From Anniella stebbinsi (Eukaryota; Chordata; Lepidosauria; Squamata; Anniellidae), in contig JARDYH010000022.1 of the NCBI GenBank assembly GCA_029215795.1, positions 124,001 to 188,000 on the forward strand: a stretch of 64,000 bases of DNA, written 5' to 3'. Below are positions 31,770-44,300 of the stretch, one piece after another (within the stretch, counting starts at the first letter, position 1; the number at the start of each line of letters is the position of its first letter). Position numbers and translations under genes: made by a program. Under the pieces are notes generated by a model. That model was not told the origin of the DNA. It made no database searches and saw nothing but the letters and a program-made list of their open reading frames with translations.

Positions 31770-34700
31770 TTAAGGGGAAGAAGGAGAAGTCTAGGGGAAG
31801 TCTAGGGGAAGCAGGGGAAGTATAGAGGGAAGGGGAAGTCTAATGGAAGAAGGGGAAGTATAGAGGGAAGGGTAAGTCTAGGGGAAGTCTAGGGGAAGAA
31901 GGGGAAGTCTAGGGGAAGTCTAGGGGAAGAAGGGAAAGTATAGAGGGAAGGGGAAGTCTACGGGAAGTCTAGGGGAAGAAGGGGAAGTCTAGGGGAAGAA
32001 GGGGAAGTCTACGAGAAGTCTAGGGGAAGAAGGGGAAGTATAGATGGAAGGGGAAGTCTAGGGGAAGAAGGGGAAGTCTAGGGGAAGAAGGAAAAGTATA
32101 GCGGGAAGGGGAAGTCTAGGGGAAGTCTAGGGGAAGAAGGGGAAGTATAGAAGGAAGGGGAAGTATAGGGGAAGAAGGGGAAGTCTAAGGGAAGAAGGGG
32201 AAGTCTAGGGGAAGAAGGGGAAGTATAGAGGGAAGGGGAAGTCTAGGGGAAGAAGAGGAAGTCTAGGGGAAGAAGGGGAAGTCTAGGGGAAGAAGGGGAA
32301 GTATAGAGGGAAGGGGAAGTCTAGGAGAAGAAGGGGAAGTATAGAGGGAAGGGGAAGTCTACGGGAAGTCTATGGGAAGAAGGGGAAGTCTAGGGGAAGT
32401 CTAGGGGAAGCAGGGGAAGTATAGAGGGAAGGGGAAGTCTAATGGAAGAAGGGGAAGTATAGAGGGAAAGGGGAAGTCTAGGGGAAGAAGGGGAAGTCCA
32501 GGGGAAGAAGGGGAAGTCTAGGGGAAGAAGGGGAAGTAGAGAGGGAAGGGGAAGTCTAGGGGAAGTCTAGGGGAAGAAGGGGAAGTATAGAGGGAAGGGA
32601 AGTCTAGGGGAAGTCTAGGGGAAGAAGGGGAAGTATAGAGGGAAGGGGAAGTCTAGGGGAAGAAGGGGAAGTCTAGGGGAAGAAGGGGAAGTATAGAGGG
32701 AAGGGGAAGTCCAGGGGAAGTCTAGGGGTAGAAGGGGAAGTCTAGGGGAAGAAGGGGAAGAAGGGAAGGTATAGAGGGAAGGGGAAGTCTACGGGAAGTC
32801 TAGGGGAAGAAGGGGAAGTCTAGGGGAAGAAGGGGAAATCTAGGGGATAAGAGGAAGTATAGAGGGAAGGGGAAGTCTAGGGGAAAAAGGGGAAATCTAG
32901 GGGAAGAAGGGGAAGTCTAGGGGAAGTCATGGGGAAGAAGGGGAAGTATAGAGGAAAGGGGAAGTCTAGGGGAAGAAGGGGAAATCTAGGAGAAGAAGGG
33001 GAACTCTAGGGGAAGAAGGGGAAGTATAGAGGGAAGGGGAAGTCTAGGGGAAGAAGGGGAAATCTAGGGGAAGTCTAGGGAAGAAGGGGAAGTATAGAGG
33101 GAAGGGGAAGTGTAGGGGAAGTCTTGGGGAAGAAGGGGAAGTCTAGGGGAAGACGTGGAAGTCTAGGGGAAGAAGGGGAAGTATAGTGGGAAGGGGAAGT
33201 CAAGGGGTAGACTAGGGGAAGAAGGGGAAGTATAGAGGGAAGGGGAAGTCTAGGGGAAGTCTTGGAGAAGAAGGGGAAGTCTAGGGAAAATCTAGAGGAA
33301 GAAGGGGAAGTATAGAGGGAAGGGGAAGTCTAATGGAAGAAGGGGAAGTATAGAGGGAAGGGGAAGTCTAGGGGAAGTCTAGGGGAAGAAGGGGAAGTCT
33401 AGGGGAAGTCTAGGGGAAGAAGGGAAAGTATAGAGGGAAGGGGAAGTCTAGTGGAAGTCTAGGGGAAGAAGGGGAAGTATAGAGGAAAGGGGAAGTCTAG
33501 GGGAAGTCTAGGGGAAGAAGGGGCAGTATAGAGGGAAGGGGAAGTCTAGGGGAAGTCTAGGGGAAGAAGGGGAAGTATAGAGGGAAGGGGAAGTCTAGGG
33601 GAAATCTAGGGGAAGAAGGGGAAGTCTAGGGGAAGAAGGGGAAGTATAGAGGGAAGGGGAAGTCTAGGGGAAGTCTAGGGGAAGAAGGGGAAGTCTAGGG
33701 GAAGAAGGGGAAATCTAGGGGAAGAAGGGGAAGTATAGAGGGAAGGGGAAGTCTAGGGGAAGTCTAGGGGAAGAAGGGGAAGTCTAGGGGAAGTAGGGGA
33801 AGTCTAGGGGAAGTCTAGGGGAAGAAGGGGAAGTATAGAGGGAAGGGGAAGTCTAGGGGAAGAAGGGGAAGTCTAGGAGAAGAAGGGGAAGTCTAGGGGA
33901 AGAAGGGGAAGTATAGAGGGAAGGGGAAGTCTAGGGGAAGTCTAGGGGGAGAAGGGGAAGTATAGAGGGAAGGGGAAGTATAGGGGAAGAAGGGGAAGTC
34001 TAAGGGAAGAAGGGGAAATCTAGGAGAAGAAGGGGAAGTCTAGGGGAAGAAGGGGAAGTATAGAGGCAAGGGGAAGTCTAGGGGAAGTCTAGGGGAAGAA
34101 GGGGAAGTCTAGGGGAAGAAGGGGAAGTCTAGGGGAAGAAGGGGAAGTCTAGGGGAAGAAGGGGAAGTATAGAGGGAAGGGGAAGTCCAGGGGAAGAAGA
34201 GGAAGTCTAGGGGAAGAAGTGGAAGTCTAGGGGAAGAAGGGGAAGTATAGAGGGAAGGGGAAGTCTAGGGGAAGAAGGGGAAGTATAGAAGGAAGGGGAA
34301 GTCTAGGGGAAGTCTAGGGGAAGAAGGGGAAGTCTAGGGGAAGTCTAGGGGAAGCAGGGGAAGTATAGAGGGAAGGGGAAGTCTAATGGAATAAGGGGAA
34401 GTATAGAGGGAAGGGGAAGTCTAGGGGAAGTCTAGGGGAAGAAGGGGAAGTCTAGGGGAAGTCTAGGGGAAGAAGGGAAAGTATAGAGGGAAGGGGAAGT
34501 CTAGTGGAAGTCTAGGGGAAGAAGGGGAAGTATAGAGGAAAGGGGAAGTCTAGGGGAAGTCTAGGGGAAGAAGGGGCAGTATAGAGGGAAGGGGAAGTCT
34601 AGGGGAAGTCTAGGGGAAGAAGGGGAAGTATAGAGGGAAGGGGAAGTCTAGGGGAAATCTAGGGGAAGAAGGGGAAGTCTAGGGGAAGAAGGGGAAGTAT

Positions 34701-37700
34701 AGAGGGAAGGGGAAGTCTAGGGGAAGTCTAGGGGAAGAAGGGGAAGTCTAGGGGAAGAAGGGGAAATCTAGGGGAAGAAGGGGAAGTATAGAGGGAAGGG
34801 GAAGTCTAGAGGAAGTCTAGGGGAAGAAGGGGAAGTCTAGGGGAAGTAGGGGAAGTCTAGGGGAAGTCTAGGGGAAGAAGGGGAAGTATAGAGGGAAGGG
34901 GAAGTCTAGGGGAAGAAGGGGAAGTCTAGGAGAAGAAGGGGAAGTCTAGGGGAAGAAGGGGAAGTATAGAGGGAAGGGGAAGTCTAGGGGAAGTCTAGGG
35001 GGAGAAGGGGAAGTATAGAGGGAAGGGGAAGTATAGGGGAAGAAGGGGAAGTCTAAGGGAAGAAGGGGAAATCTAGGAGAAGAAGGGGAAGTCTAGGGGA
35101 AGAAGGGGAAGTATAGAGGCAAGGGGAAGTCTAGGGGAAGTCTAGGGGAAGAAGGGGAAGTCTAGGGGAAGAAGGGGAAGTCTAGGGGAAGAAGGGGAAG
35201 TCTAGGGGAAGAAGGGGAAGTATAGAGGGAAGGGGAAGTCCAGGGGAAGAAGAGGAAGTCTAGGGGAAGAAGTGGAAGTCTAGGGGAAGAAGGGGAAGTA
35301 TAGAGGGAAGGGGAAGTCTAGGGGAAGAAGGGGAAGTATAGAAGGAAGGGGAAGTCTAGGGGAAGTCTAGGGGAAGAAGGGGAAGTCTAGGGGAAGTCTA
35401 GGGGAAGCAGGGGAAGTATAGAGGGAAGGGGAAGTCTAATGGAATAAGGGGAAGTATAGAGGGAAGGGGAAGTCTAGGGGAAGTCTAGGGGAAGAAGGGG
35501 AAGTCTAGGGGAAGTCTAGGGGAAGAAGGGAAAGTATAGAGGGAAGGGGAAGTCTACGGGAAGTCTAGGGGAAGAAGGGGAAGTCTAGGGGAAGAAGGGG
35601 AAGTCTAGGAGAAGTCTAGGGGAAGAAGGGGAAGTATAGCGGGAAGGGGAAGTCTAGGGGAAGTCTAGGGGAAGAAGGGGAAGTATAGAGGGAAGGGGAA
35701 GTATAGGGGAAGAAGGGGAAGTCTAAGGGAAGAAGGGGAAATCTAGGGGAAGAAGGGGAAGTATAGAGGGAAGGGGAAGTCTAGGGGAAGTCTAGGGGAA
35801 GAAGGGGAAGTATAGAGGGAAGGGGAAGTCTAGGGGAAGAAGAGGAAGTCTAGGGGAAGAAGGGGAAGTCTAGGGGAAGAAGGGGAAGCATAGAGGGAAG
35901 GGGAAGTCTAGGGAAAGAAGGGGAAGTATAGAGGGAAGGGGAAGTCTAGGGGAAGTCTAGGGGAAGAAGGGGAAGTCTAGGGGAAGTCTAGGGGAAGAAG
36001 GGGAAGTATAGAGGGAAGGGGAAGTATAGGGGAAGAAGGGGAAGTCTAAGGGAAGAAGGGGAAGTTTAGGGGAAGAAGGGGAAGTATAGAGGGAAGGGGA
36101 AGTCTAGGGGAAGAAGGGGAAGTATAGAGGGAAGGGGAAGTCTAGGGGAAGTCTAGGGGAAGAAGGGGAAGTCTAGGGGAAGTCTAGGGGAAGCAGGGGA
36201 AGTATAGAGGGAAGGGGAAGTCTAATGGAAGAAGGGGAAGTATAGAGGGAAGGGGAAGTCTAGGGGAAGAAGGGGAAGTCTAGGGGAAGAAGGGGAAGTA
36301 GAGAGGGAAGGGGAAGTCTAGGGGAAGTCTAGGGGAAGAAGGGGAAGTATAGAGGGAAGGGAAGTCTAGGGGAAGTTAAGGGGAAGAAGGAGAAGTCTAG
36401 GGGAAGTCTAGGGGAAGCAGGGGAAGTATAGAGGGAAGGGGAAGTCTAATGGAAGAAGGGGAATTATAGAGGGAAGGGGAAGTCTAGGGGAAGTCTAGGG
36501 GAAGAAGGGGAAGTCTAGGGGAAGTCTAGGGGAAGAAGGGAAAGTATAGAGGGAAGGGGAAGTCTACGGGAAGTCTAGGGGAAGAAGGGGAAGTCTAGGG
36601 GAAGAAGGGGAAGTCTAGGAGAAGTCTAGGGGAAGAAGGGGAAGTATAGATGGAAGGGGAAGTCTAGGGGAAGAAGGGGAAGTCTAGGGGAAGAAGGAAA
36701 AGTATAGAGGGAAGGGGAAGTCTAGTGGAAGTCTAGGGGAAGAAGGGGAAGTATAGAGGAAACGGGAAGTCTAGGGGAAGTCTAGGGGAAGAAGGGGCAG
36801 TATAGAGGGAAGGGGAAGTCTAGGGGAAGTCTAGGGGAAGAAGGGGAAGTATAGAGGGAAGGGGAAGTCTAGGGAAAGAAGGGGAAGTATAGAGGGAAGG
36901 GGAAGTCTAGGGGAAGTCTAGGGGAAGAAGGGGAAGTCTAGGGGAAGTCTAGGGGAAGAAGGGGAAGTATAGAGGGAAGGGGAAGTATAGGGGAAGAAGG
37001 GGAAGTCTAAGGGAAGAAGGGGAAGTCTAGGGGAAGAAGGGGAAGTATAGAGGGAAGGGGAAGTCTAGGGGAAGAAGAGGAAGTCTAGGGGAAGAAGGGG
37101 AAGTTTAGGGGAAGAAGGGGAAGTATAGAGGGAAGGGGAAGTCTAGGGGAAGAAGGGGAAGTATAGAGGGAAGGGGAAGTCTAGGGGAAGTCTAGGGGAA
37201 GAAGGGGAAGTCTAGGGGAAGTCTAGGGGAAGCAGGGGAAGTATAGAGGGAAGGGGAAGTCTAATGGAAGAAGGGGAAGTATAGAGGGAAGGGGAAGTCT
37301 AGGGGAAGAAGGGGAAGTCTAGGGGAAGAAGGGGAAGTCTAGGGGAAGAAGGGGAAGTAGAGAGGGAAGGGGAAGTCTAGGGGAAGTCTAGGGGAAGAAG
37401 GGGAAGTATAGAGGGAAGGGAAGTCTAGGGGAAGTTAAGGGGAAGAAGGAGAAGTCTAGGGGAAGTCTAGGGGAAGCAGGGGAAGTATAGAGGGAAGGGG
37501 AAGTCTAATGGACGAAGGGGAAGTATAGAGGGAAGGGGAAGTCTAGGGGAAGTCTAGGGGAAGAAGGGGAAGTCTAGGGGAAGTCTAGGGGAAGAAGGGA
37601 AAGTATAGAGGGAAGGGGAAGTCTACGGGAAGTCTAGGGGAAGAAGGGGAAGTCTAGGGGAAGAAGGGGAAGTCTAGGAGAAGTCTAGGGGAAGAAGGGG

Positions 37701-39200
37701 AAGTATAGATGGAAGGGGAAGTGTAGGGGAAGAAGGGGAAGTCTAGGGGAAGAAGGAAAAGTATAGCGGGAAGGGGAAGTCTAGGGGAAGTCTAGGGGAA
37801 GAAGGGGAAGTATAGAGGGAAGGGGAAGTATAGGGGAAGAAGGGGAAGTCTAAGGGAAGAAGGGGAAGTCTAGGGGAAGAAGGGGAAGTATAGAGGGAAG
37901 GGGAAGTCTAGGGGAAGAAGAGGAAGTCTAGGGGAAGAAGGGGAAGTCTAGGGGAAGAAGGGGAAGTATAGAGGGAAGGGGAAGTCTAGGGGAAGAAGGG
38001 GAAGTATAGAGGGAAGGGGAAGTCTATGGGAAGTCTATGGGAAGAAGGGGAAGTCTAGGGGAAGTCTAGGGGAAGCAGGGGAAGTATAGAGGGAAGGGGA
38101 AGTCTAATGGAAGAAGGGGAAGTATAGAGGGAAAGGGGAAGTCTAGGGGAAGAAGGGGAAGTCTAGGGGAAGAAGGGGAAGTCTAGGGGAAGAAGGGGAA
38201 GTAGAGAGGGAAGGGAAGTCTAGGGGAAGTCTAGGGGAAGAAGGGGAAGTATAGAGGGAAGGGGAAGTCTTGGGGAAGAAGGGGAAGTCTAGGGGAAGAA
38301 GGGGAAGTATAGAGGGAAGAGAAAGTCTAGGGGAAGAAGGGGAAGTATAGAGGGAAGGGGAAGTCCAGGGGAAGTCTAGGGGTAGAAGGGGAAGTCTAGG
38401 GGAAGAAGGGGAAGAAGGGAAGGTATAGAGGGAAGGGGAAGTCTACGGGAAGTCTAGGGGAAGAAGGGGAAGTCTAGGGGAAGAAGGGGAAATCTAGGGG
38501 AAGAAGAGGAAGTATAGAGGGAAGGGGAAGTCTAGGGGAAAAAGGGGAAGTCTAGGGGAAGAAGGGGAAGTCTAGGGGAAGTCTAGGGGAAGAAGGGGAA
38601 GTATAGAGGAAAGGGGAAGTCTAGGGGAAGAAGGGGAAATCTAGGAGAAGAAGGGGAACTCTAGGGGAAGAAGGGGAAGTATAGAGGGAAGGGGAAGTCT
38701 AGGGGAAGAAGGGGAAATCTAGGGGAAGTCTAGGGAAGAAGGGGAAGTAGAGAGGGAAGGGGAAGTGTAGGGGAAGTCTTGGGGAAGAAGGGGAAGTCTA
38801 GGGGAAGACGTGGAAGTCTAGGGGAAGAAGGTGAAGTATAGAGGGAAGGGGAAGTCAAGGGGTAGACTAGGGGAAGAAGGGGAAGTATAGAGGGAAGGGG
38901 AAGTCTAGGGGAAGTCTAGGAGAAGAAGGGGAGTCTAGGGGAAATCTAGAGGAAGAAGGGGAAGTATAGAGGGAAGGGGAAGTCTAATGGAAGAAGGGGA
39001 AGTATAGAGGGAAGGGGAAGTCTAGGGGAAGTCTAGGGGAAGAAGGGGAAGTCTAGGGGAAGTCTAGGGGAAGAAGGGAAAGTATAGAGGGAAGGGGAAG
39101 TCTAGTGGAAGTCTAGGGGAAGAAGGGGAAGTATAGAGGAAAGGGGAAGTCTAGGGGAAGTCTAGGGGAAGAAGGGGCAGTATAGAGGGAAGGGGAAGTC
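31770..39200 (+). repeat. Superblock, second copy (about 7.4 kb)
   Basis: Colinear with about 7.32-15.2 kb. Changes relative to that copy are a 38-bp loss (A-B-C) near 32.69 kb, a 1053-bp tandem gain at 33.3-35.6 kb, a 78-bp loss near 35.83 kb, a loss of about 1.3 kb near 36.86 kb (equivalent to about 11.46-12.77 kb) and a 49-bp loss near 38.21 kb. The private word AGCATAG, seen only at 10,502 and 35,888, supports common descent over chance reuse of common modules. Confidence 0.82.
33330..35550 (+). repeat. 1053-bp tandem pair
   Basis: GTGG at 33,451 matches 34,504 and the AGAGGCAAGG word at 34,067 matches 35,120, both at +1053. The offset holds from about 33,330 to 34,500. The first locus of the superblock has only one AGGCAAGG at this place (9656), so the pair arose after the superblock was copied (inference). 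Confidence 0.87.
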
Positions 39201-41377
39201 TAGGGGAAGTCTAGGGGAAGAAGGGGAAGTATAGAGGGAAGGGGAAGTCTAGGGGAAGTCTAGGGGAAGAAGGGGAAGTCTAGGGGAAGAAGGGGAAGTA
39301 TAGAGGGAAGGGGAAGTCTAGGGGAAGTCTAGGGGAAGAAGGGGAAGTCTAGGGGAAGAAGGGGAAGTCTAGGGGAAGAAGGGGAAGTATAGAGGGAAGG
39401 GGAAGTCTAGGGGAAGTCTAGGGGAAGAAGGGGAAGTCTAGGGGAAGTAGGGGAAGTCTAGGGGAAGAAGGGGAAGTATAGAGGGAATGGGAAGTCTAGG
39501 GGAAGAAGGGGAAGTCTAGGAGAAGAAGGGGAAGTCTAGGGGAAGAAGGGGAAGTATAGAGGGAAGGGGAAGTCTAGGGGAAGTCTAGGGGGAGAAGGGG
39601 AAATCTAAGGGAAGAAGGGGAAGTCTAGGGGAAGAAGGGGAAGTCTAGGGGAAGAAGGGGAAGTATAGAGGGAAGGGGAAGTCTAGGGGAAGTCTAGGGG
39701 AAGAAGGGGAAGTATAGAGGGAAGGGGAAGTCTAGGGGAAGTCTAGGGGAAGAAGGGGAAGTATAGCGAGAAGGGGAAGTCTAGGGGAAATCTAGGGGAA
39801 GAAGGGGAAGTATAGAGGAAAGGGGAAGTCTAGGGGAAGTCTAGGGGAAGAAGGGGCAGTATAGAGGGAAGGGGAAGACTAGGGGAAGTCTAGGGGAAGA
39901 AGGGGAAGTATAGAGGGAAGGGGAAGTCTAGGGGAAATCTAGGGGAAGAAGGGGAAGTCTAGGGGAAGAAGGGGAAGTCTAGGGGAAGAAGGGGAAGTCT
40001 AGAGGGAAGGGGAAGTCTAGGGGAAGTCTAGGGGAAGAAGGGGAAGTCTAGATGGAAGGGGAAGTCTAGGGGAAGTCTAGGGGAAGAAGGGGAAGTATAG
40101 AGGGAAGGGGAAGTCTAGGGGAAGTCTAAGGGAAGAAGGGGAAGTCTAGGGGAAGAAGAGGAAGTATAGAGGGAAGGGGAAGTCTAGGGGAAGAAGAGGA
40201 AGTCTAGGGGAAGAAGGGGAAGTCTAGGGGAAGAAGGGGAAGTATAGAGGGAAGGGGAAGTCTAGGGGAAGAAGGGGAAGTATAGAGGGAAGGGGAAGAC
40301 TACAGGAAGTCTAGGGGAAGAAGGGGAAGTCTAGGGGAAGTCTAGGGGAAGCAGGGGAAGTATAGAGGGAAGGGGAAGTCTAATGGAAGAAGGGGAAGTA
40401 TAGAGGGAAGGGGAAGTTTGGGGAAGAAGGGGATGTCTAGGGGAAGAAGGGGAAGTCTAGGGGAAGAAGGGGAAGTAGAGAGGGAAGGGGAAGTCTAGGG
40501 GAAGTCTAGGGGAAGAAGGGGAAGTATAGAGCGAAGGGGAAGTCTAGGGGAAGAAGGGGAAGTCTAGGGGAAGAAGGGGAAGTATAGAGGGAAGAGAAAG
40601 TCTAGGGGAAGAAGGGGAAATCTAGGGGAAGTCTAGGGAGGAAGGGGAAGTATAGAGGGAAGGGGAACTGTAGGGGAAGTCTTGGGGAAGAAGGGGAAGT
40701 CTAGGGGAAGACGTGGAAGTCTAGGGGAAGAAGGGGAAGTATAGAGGGAAGGGGAAGTCAAGGGGTAGACTAGGGGAAGAAGGGGAAGTATAGAGGGAAG
40801 GGGAAGTCCAGGGGAAGTCTAGGGGAAGAAGGGGAAGTATAGAGGAAAGGGGAAGTCTAGGGGAAGAAGGGGAAATCTAGGAGAAGAAGGGGAACTCTAG
40901 GGGAAGAAGGGGAAGTATAGAGGGAAGGGGAAGTCTAGGGGAAGAAGGGGAAAACTAGGGGAAGTCTAGGGAAGAAGGGGAAGTAGAGAGGGAAGGGGAA
41001 GTGTAGGGGAAGTCTTGGGGAAGAAGGGGAAGTCTAGGGGAAGACGTGGAAGTCTAGGGGAAGAAGGGGAAGTATAGAGGGAAGGGGAAGTCAAGGGGTA
41101 GACTAGGGGAAGAAGGGGAAGTATAGAGGGAAGGGGAAGTCTAGGGGAAGTCTAGGAGAAGAAGGGGAGTCTAGGGGAAATCTAGAGGAAGAAGGGGAAG
41201 TATAGAGGGAAGGGGAAGTCTAATGGAAGAAGGGGAAGTATAGAGGGAAGGGGAAGTCTAGGGGAAGTCTAGGGGAAGAAGGGGAAGTCTAGGGGAAGTC
41301 TAGGGGAAGAAGGGAAAGTATAGAGGGAAGGGGAAGTCTAGTGGAAGTCTAGGGGAAGAAGGGGAAGTATAGAGGAA
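38260..41377 (+). repeat. 3118-bp higher-order repeat, copy 1
   Basis: GGGAAGGTATA 38,417, GACGTGG 38,807 and GACGTGG 40,710 recur at 41,535, 41,925 and 43,828, all at +3118. Near 40,410-40,430 this copy has a GTTTGGGG word that becomes GTTTGTGG in copy 2. The left edge is marked by a GTCTTGGGG word near 38,267/41,385. Confidence 0.87.
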
Positions 41378-44300
41378 AGGGGAAGTCTTGGGGAAGAAGG
41401 GGAAGTCTAGGGGAAGAAGGGGAAGTATAGAGGGAAGAGAAAGTCTAGGGGAAGAAGGGGAAGTATAGAGGGAAGGGGAAGTCCAGGGGAAGTCTAGGGG
41501 TAGAAGGGGAAGTCTAGGGGAAGAAGGGGAAGAAGGGAAGGTATAGAGGGAAGGGGAAGTCTACGGGAAGTCTAGGGGAAGAAGGGGAAGTCTAGGGGAA
41601 GAAGGGGAAATCTAGGGGAAGAAGAGGAAGTATAGAGGGAAGGGGAAGTCTAGGGGAAAAAGGGGAAGTCTAGGGGAAGAAGGGGAAGTCTAGGGGAAGT
41701 CTAGGGGAAGAAGGGGAAGTATAGAGGAAAGGGGAAGTCTAGGGGAAGAAGGGGAAATCTAGGAGAAGAAGGGGAACTCTAGGGGAAGAAGGGGAAGTAT
41801 AGAGGGAAGGGGAAGTCTAGGGGAAGAAGGGGAAATCTAGGGGAAGTCTAGGGAAGAAGGGGAAGTAGAGAGGGAAGGGGAAGTGTAGGGGAAGTCTTGG
41901 GGAAGAAGGGGAAGTCTAGGGGAAGACGTGGAAGTCTAGGGGAAGAAGGTGAAGTATAGAGGGAAGGGGAAGTCAAGGGGTAGACTAGGGGAAGAAGGGG
42001 AAGTATAGAGGGAAGGGGAAGTCTAGGGGAAGTCTAGGAGAAGAAGGGGAGTCTAGGGGAAATCTAGAGGAAGAAGGGGAAGTATAGAGGGAAGGGGAAG
42101 TCTAATGGAAGAAGGGGAAGTATAGAGGGAAGGGGAAGTCTAGGGGAAGTCTAGGGGAAGAAGGGGAAGTCTAGGGGAAGTCTAGGGGAAGAAGGGAAAG
42201 TATAGAGGGAAGGGGAAGTCTAGTGGAAGTCTAGGGGAAGAAGGGGAATTATAGAGGAAAGGGGAAGTCTAGGGGAAGTCTAGGGGAAGAAGGGGCAGTA
42301 TAGAGGGAAGGGGAAGTCTAGGGGAAGTCTAGGGGAAGAAGGGGAAGTATAGAGGGAAGGGGAAGTCTAGGGGAAGTCTAGGGGAAGAAGGGGAAGTCTA
42401 GGGGAAGAAGGGGAAGTATAGAGGGAAGGGGAAGTCTAGGGGAAGTCTAGGGGAAGAAGGGGAAGTCTAGGGGAAGAAGGGGAAGTCTAGGGGAAGAAGG
42501 GGAAGTATAGAGGGAAGGGGAAGTCTAGGGGAAGTCTAGGGGAAGAAGGGGAAGTCTAGGGGAAGTAGGGGAAGTCTAGGGGAAGAAGGGGAAGTATAGA
42601 GGGAATGGGAAGTCTAGGGGAAGAAGGGGAAGTCTAGGAGAAGAAGGGGAAGTCTAGGGGAAGAAGGGGAAGTATAGAGGGAAGGGGAAGTCTAGGGGAA
42701 GTCTAGGGGGAGAAGGGGAAATCTAAGGGAAGAAGGGGAAGTCTAGGGGAAGAAGGGGAAGTCTAGGGGAAGAAGGGGAAGTATAGAGGGAAGGGGAAGT
42801 CTAGGGGAAGTCTAGGGGAAGAAGGGGAAGTATAGAGGGAAGGGGAAGTCTAGGGGAAGTCTAGGGGAAGAAGGGGAAGTATAGCGAGAAGGGGAAGTCT
42901 AGGGGAAATCTAGGGGAAGAAGGGGAAGTATAGAGGAAAGGGGAAGTCTAGGGGAAGTCTAGGGGAAGAAGGGGCAGTATAGAGGGAAGGGGAAGACTAG
43001 GGGAAGTCTAGGGGAAGAAGGGGAAGTATAGAGGGAAGGGGAAGTCTAAGGGAAATCTAGGGGAAGAAGGGGAAGTCTAGGGGAAGAAGGGGAAGTCTAG
43101 GGGAAGAAGGGGAAGTCTAGAGGGAAGGGGAAGTCTAGGGGAAGTCTAGGGGAAGAAGGGGAAGTCTAGAGGGAAGGGGAAGTCTAGGGGAAGTCTAGGG
43201 GAAGAAGGGGAAGTATAGAGGGAAGGGGAAGTCTAGGGGAAGTCTAAGGGAAGAAGGGGAAGTCTAGGGGAAGAAGAGGAAGTATAGAGGGAAGGGGAAG
43301 TCTAGGGGAAGAAGAGGAAGTCTAGGGGAAGAAGGGGAAGTCTAGGGGAAGAAGGGGAAGTATAGAGGGAAGGGGAAGTCTAGGGGAAGAAGGGGAAGTA
43401 TAGAGGGAAGGGGAAGACTACAGGAAGTCTAGGGGAAGAAGGGGAAGTCTAGGGGAAGTCTAGGGGAAGCAGGGGAAGTATAGAGGGAAGGGGAAGTCTA
43501 ATGGAAGAAGGGGAAGTATAGAGGGAAGGGGAAGTTTGTGGAAGAAGGGGATGTCTAGGGGAAGAAGGGGAAGTCTAGGGGAAGAAGGGGAAGTAGAGAG
43601 GGAAGGGGAAGTCTAGGGGAAGTCTAGGGGAAGAAGGGGAAGTATAGAGCGAAGGGGAAGTCTAGGGGAAGAAGGGGAAGTCTAGGGGAAGAAGGGGAAG
43701 TATAGAGGGAAGAGAAAGTCTAGGGGAAGAAGGGGAAATCTAGGGGAAGTCTAGGGAGGAAGGGGAAGTATAGAGGGAAGGGGAACTGTAGGGGAAGTCT
43801 TGGGGAAGAAGGGGAAGTCTAGGGGAAGACGTGGAAGTCTAGGGGAAGAAGGGGAAGTATAGAGGGAAGGGGAAGTCAAGGGGTAGACTAGGGGAAGAAG
43901 GGGAAGTATAGAGGGAAGGGGAACTGTAGGGGAAGTCTTGGGGAAGAAGGGGAAGTCTAGGGGAAGACGTGGAAGTCTAGGGGAAGAAGGGGAAGTATAG
44001 AGGGAAGGGGAAGTCAAGGGGTAGACTAGGGGAAGAAGGGGAAGTATAGAGGGAAGGGGAAGTCCAGGGGAAGTCTAGGGGAAGAAGGGGAAGTATAGAG
44101 GAAAGGGGAAGTCTAGGGGAAGAAGGGGAAATCTAGGAGAAGAAGGGGAACTCTAGGGGAAGAAGGGGAAGTATAGAGGGAAGGGGAAGTCTAGGGGAAG
44201 AAGGGGAAATCTAGGGGAAGTCTAGGGAAGAAGGGGAAGTAGAGAGGGAAGGGGAAGTGTAGGGGAAGTCTTCGGGAAGAAGGGGAAGTCTAGGGGAAGA

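Larger units (their letters stand above)
7320..37440 (+). repeat. Marker word GTTAAGG: 8 copies
   Basis: An A module altered to GTTAAGG, followed by GAAGGAGAAG, starts at 7320, 10989, 13354, 16679, 26371, 31769, 36375 and 37434. It tags the left part of a block of about 2.3 kb present at 7.3-9.6, 16.7-19.0, 26.4-28.6 and 31.8-34.1 kb. Outside these it tags shorter pieces near 11, 13.4, 36.4 and 37.4 kb. It is absent from the last 26 kb of the window, so that part belongs to a different repeat lineage. Confidence 0.85.

Noticed and set aside
43751..44017. 88-codon open frame on the minus strand
   Set aside because: It begins at TTG, is a direct reading of C/T-rich repeat modules, and is doubled by the 138-bp tandem copy. 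It has no recognisable domain and no unique sequence around it.
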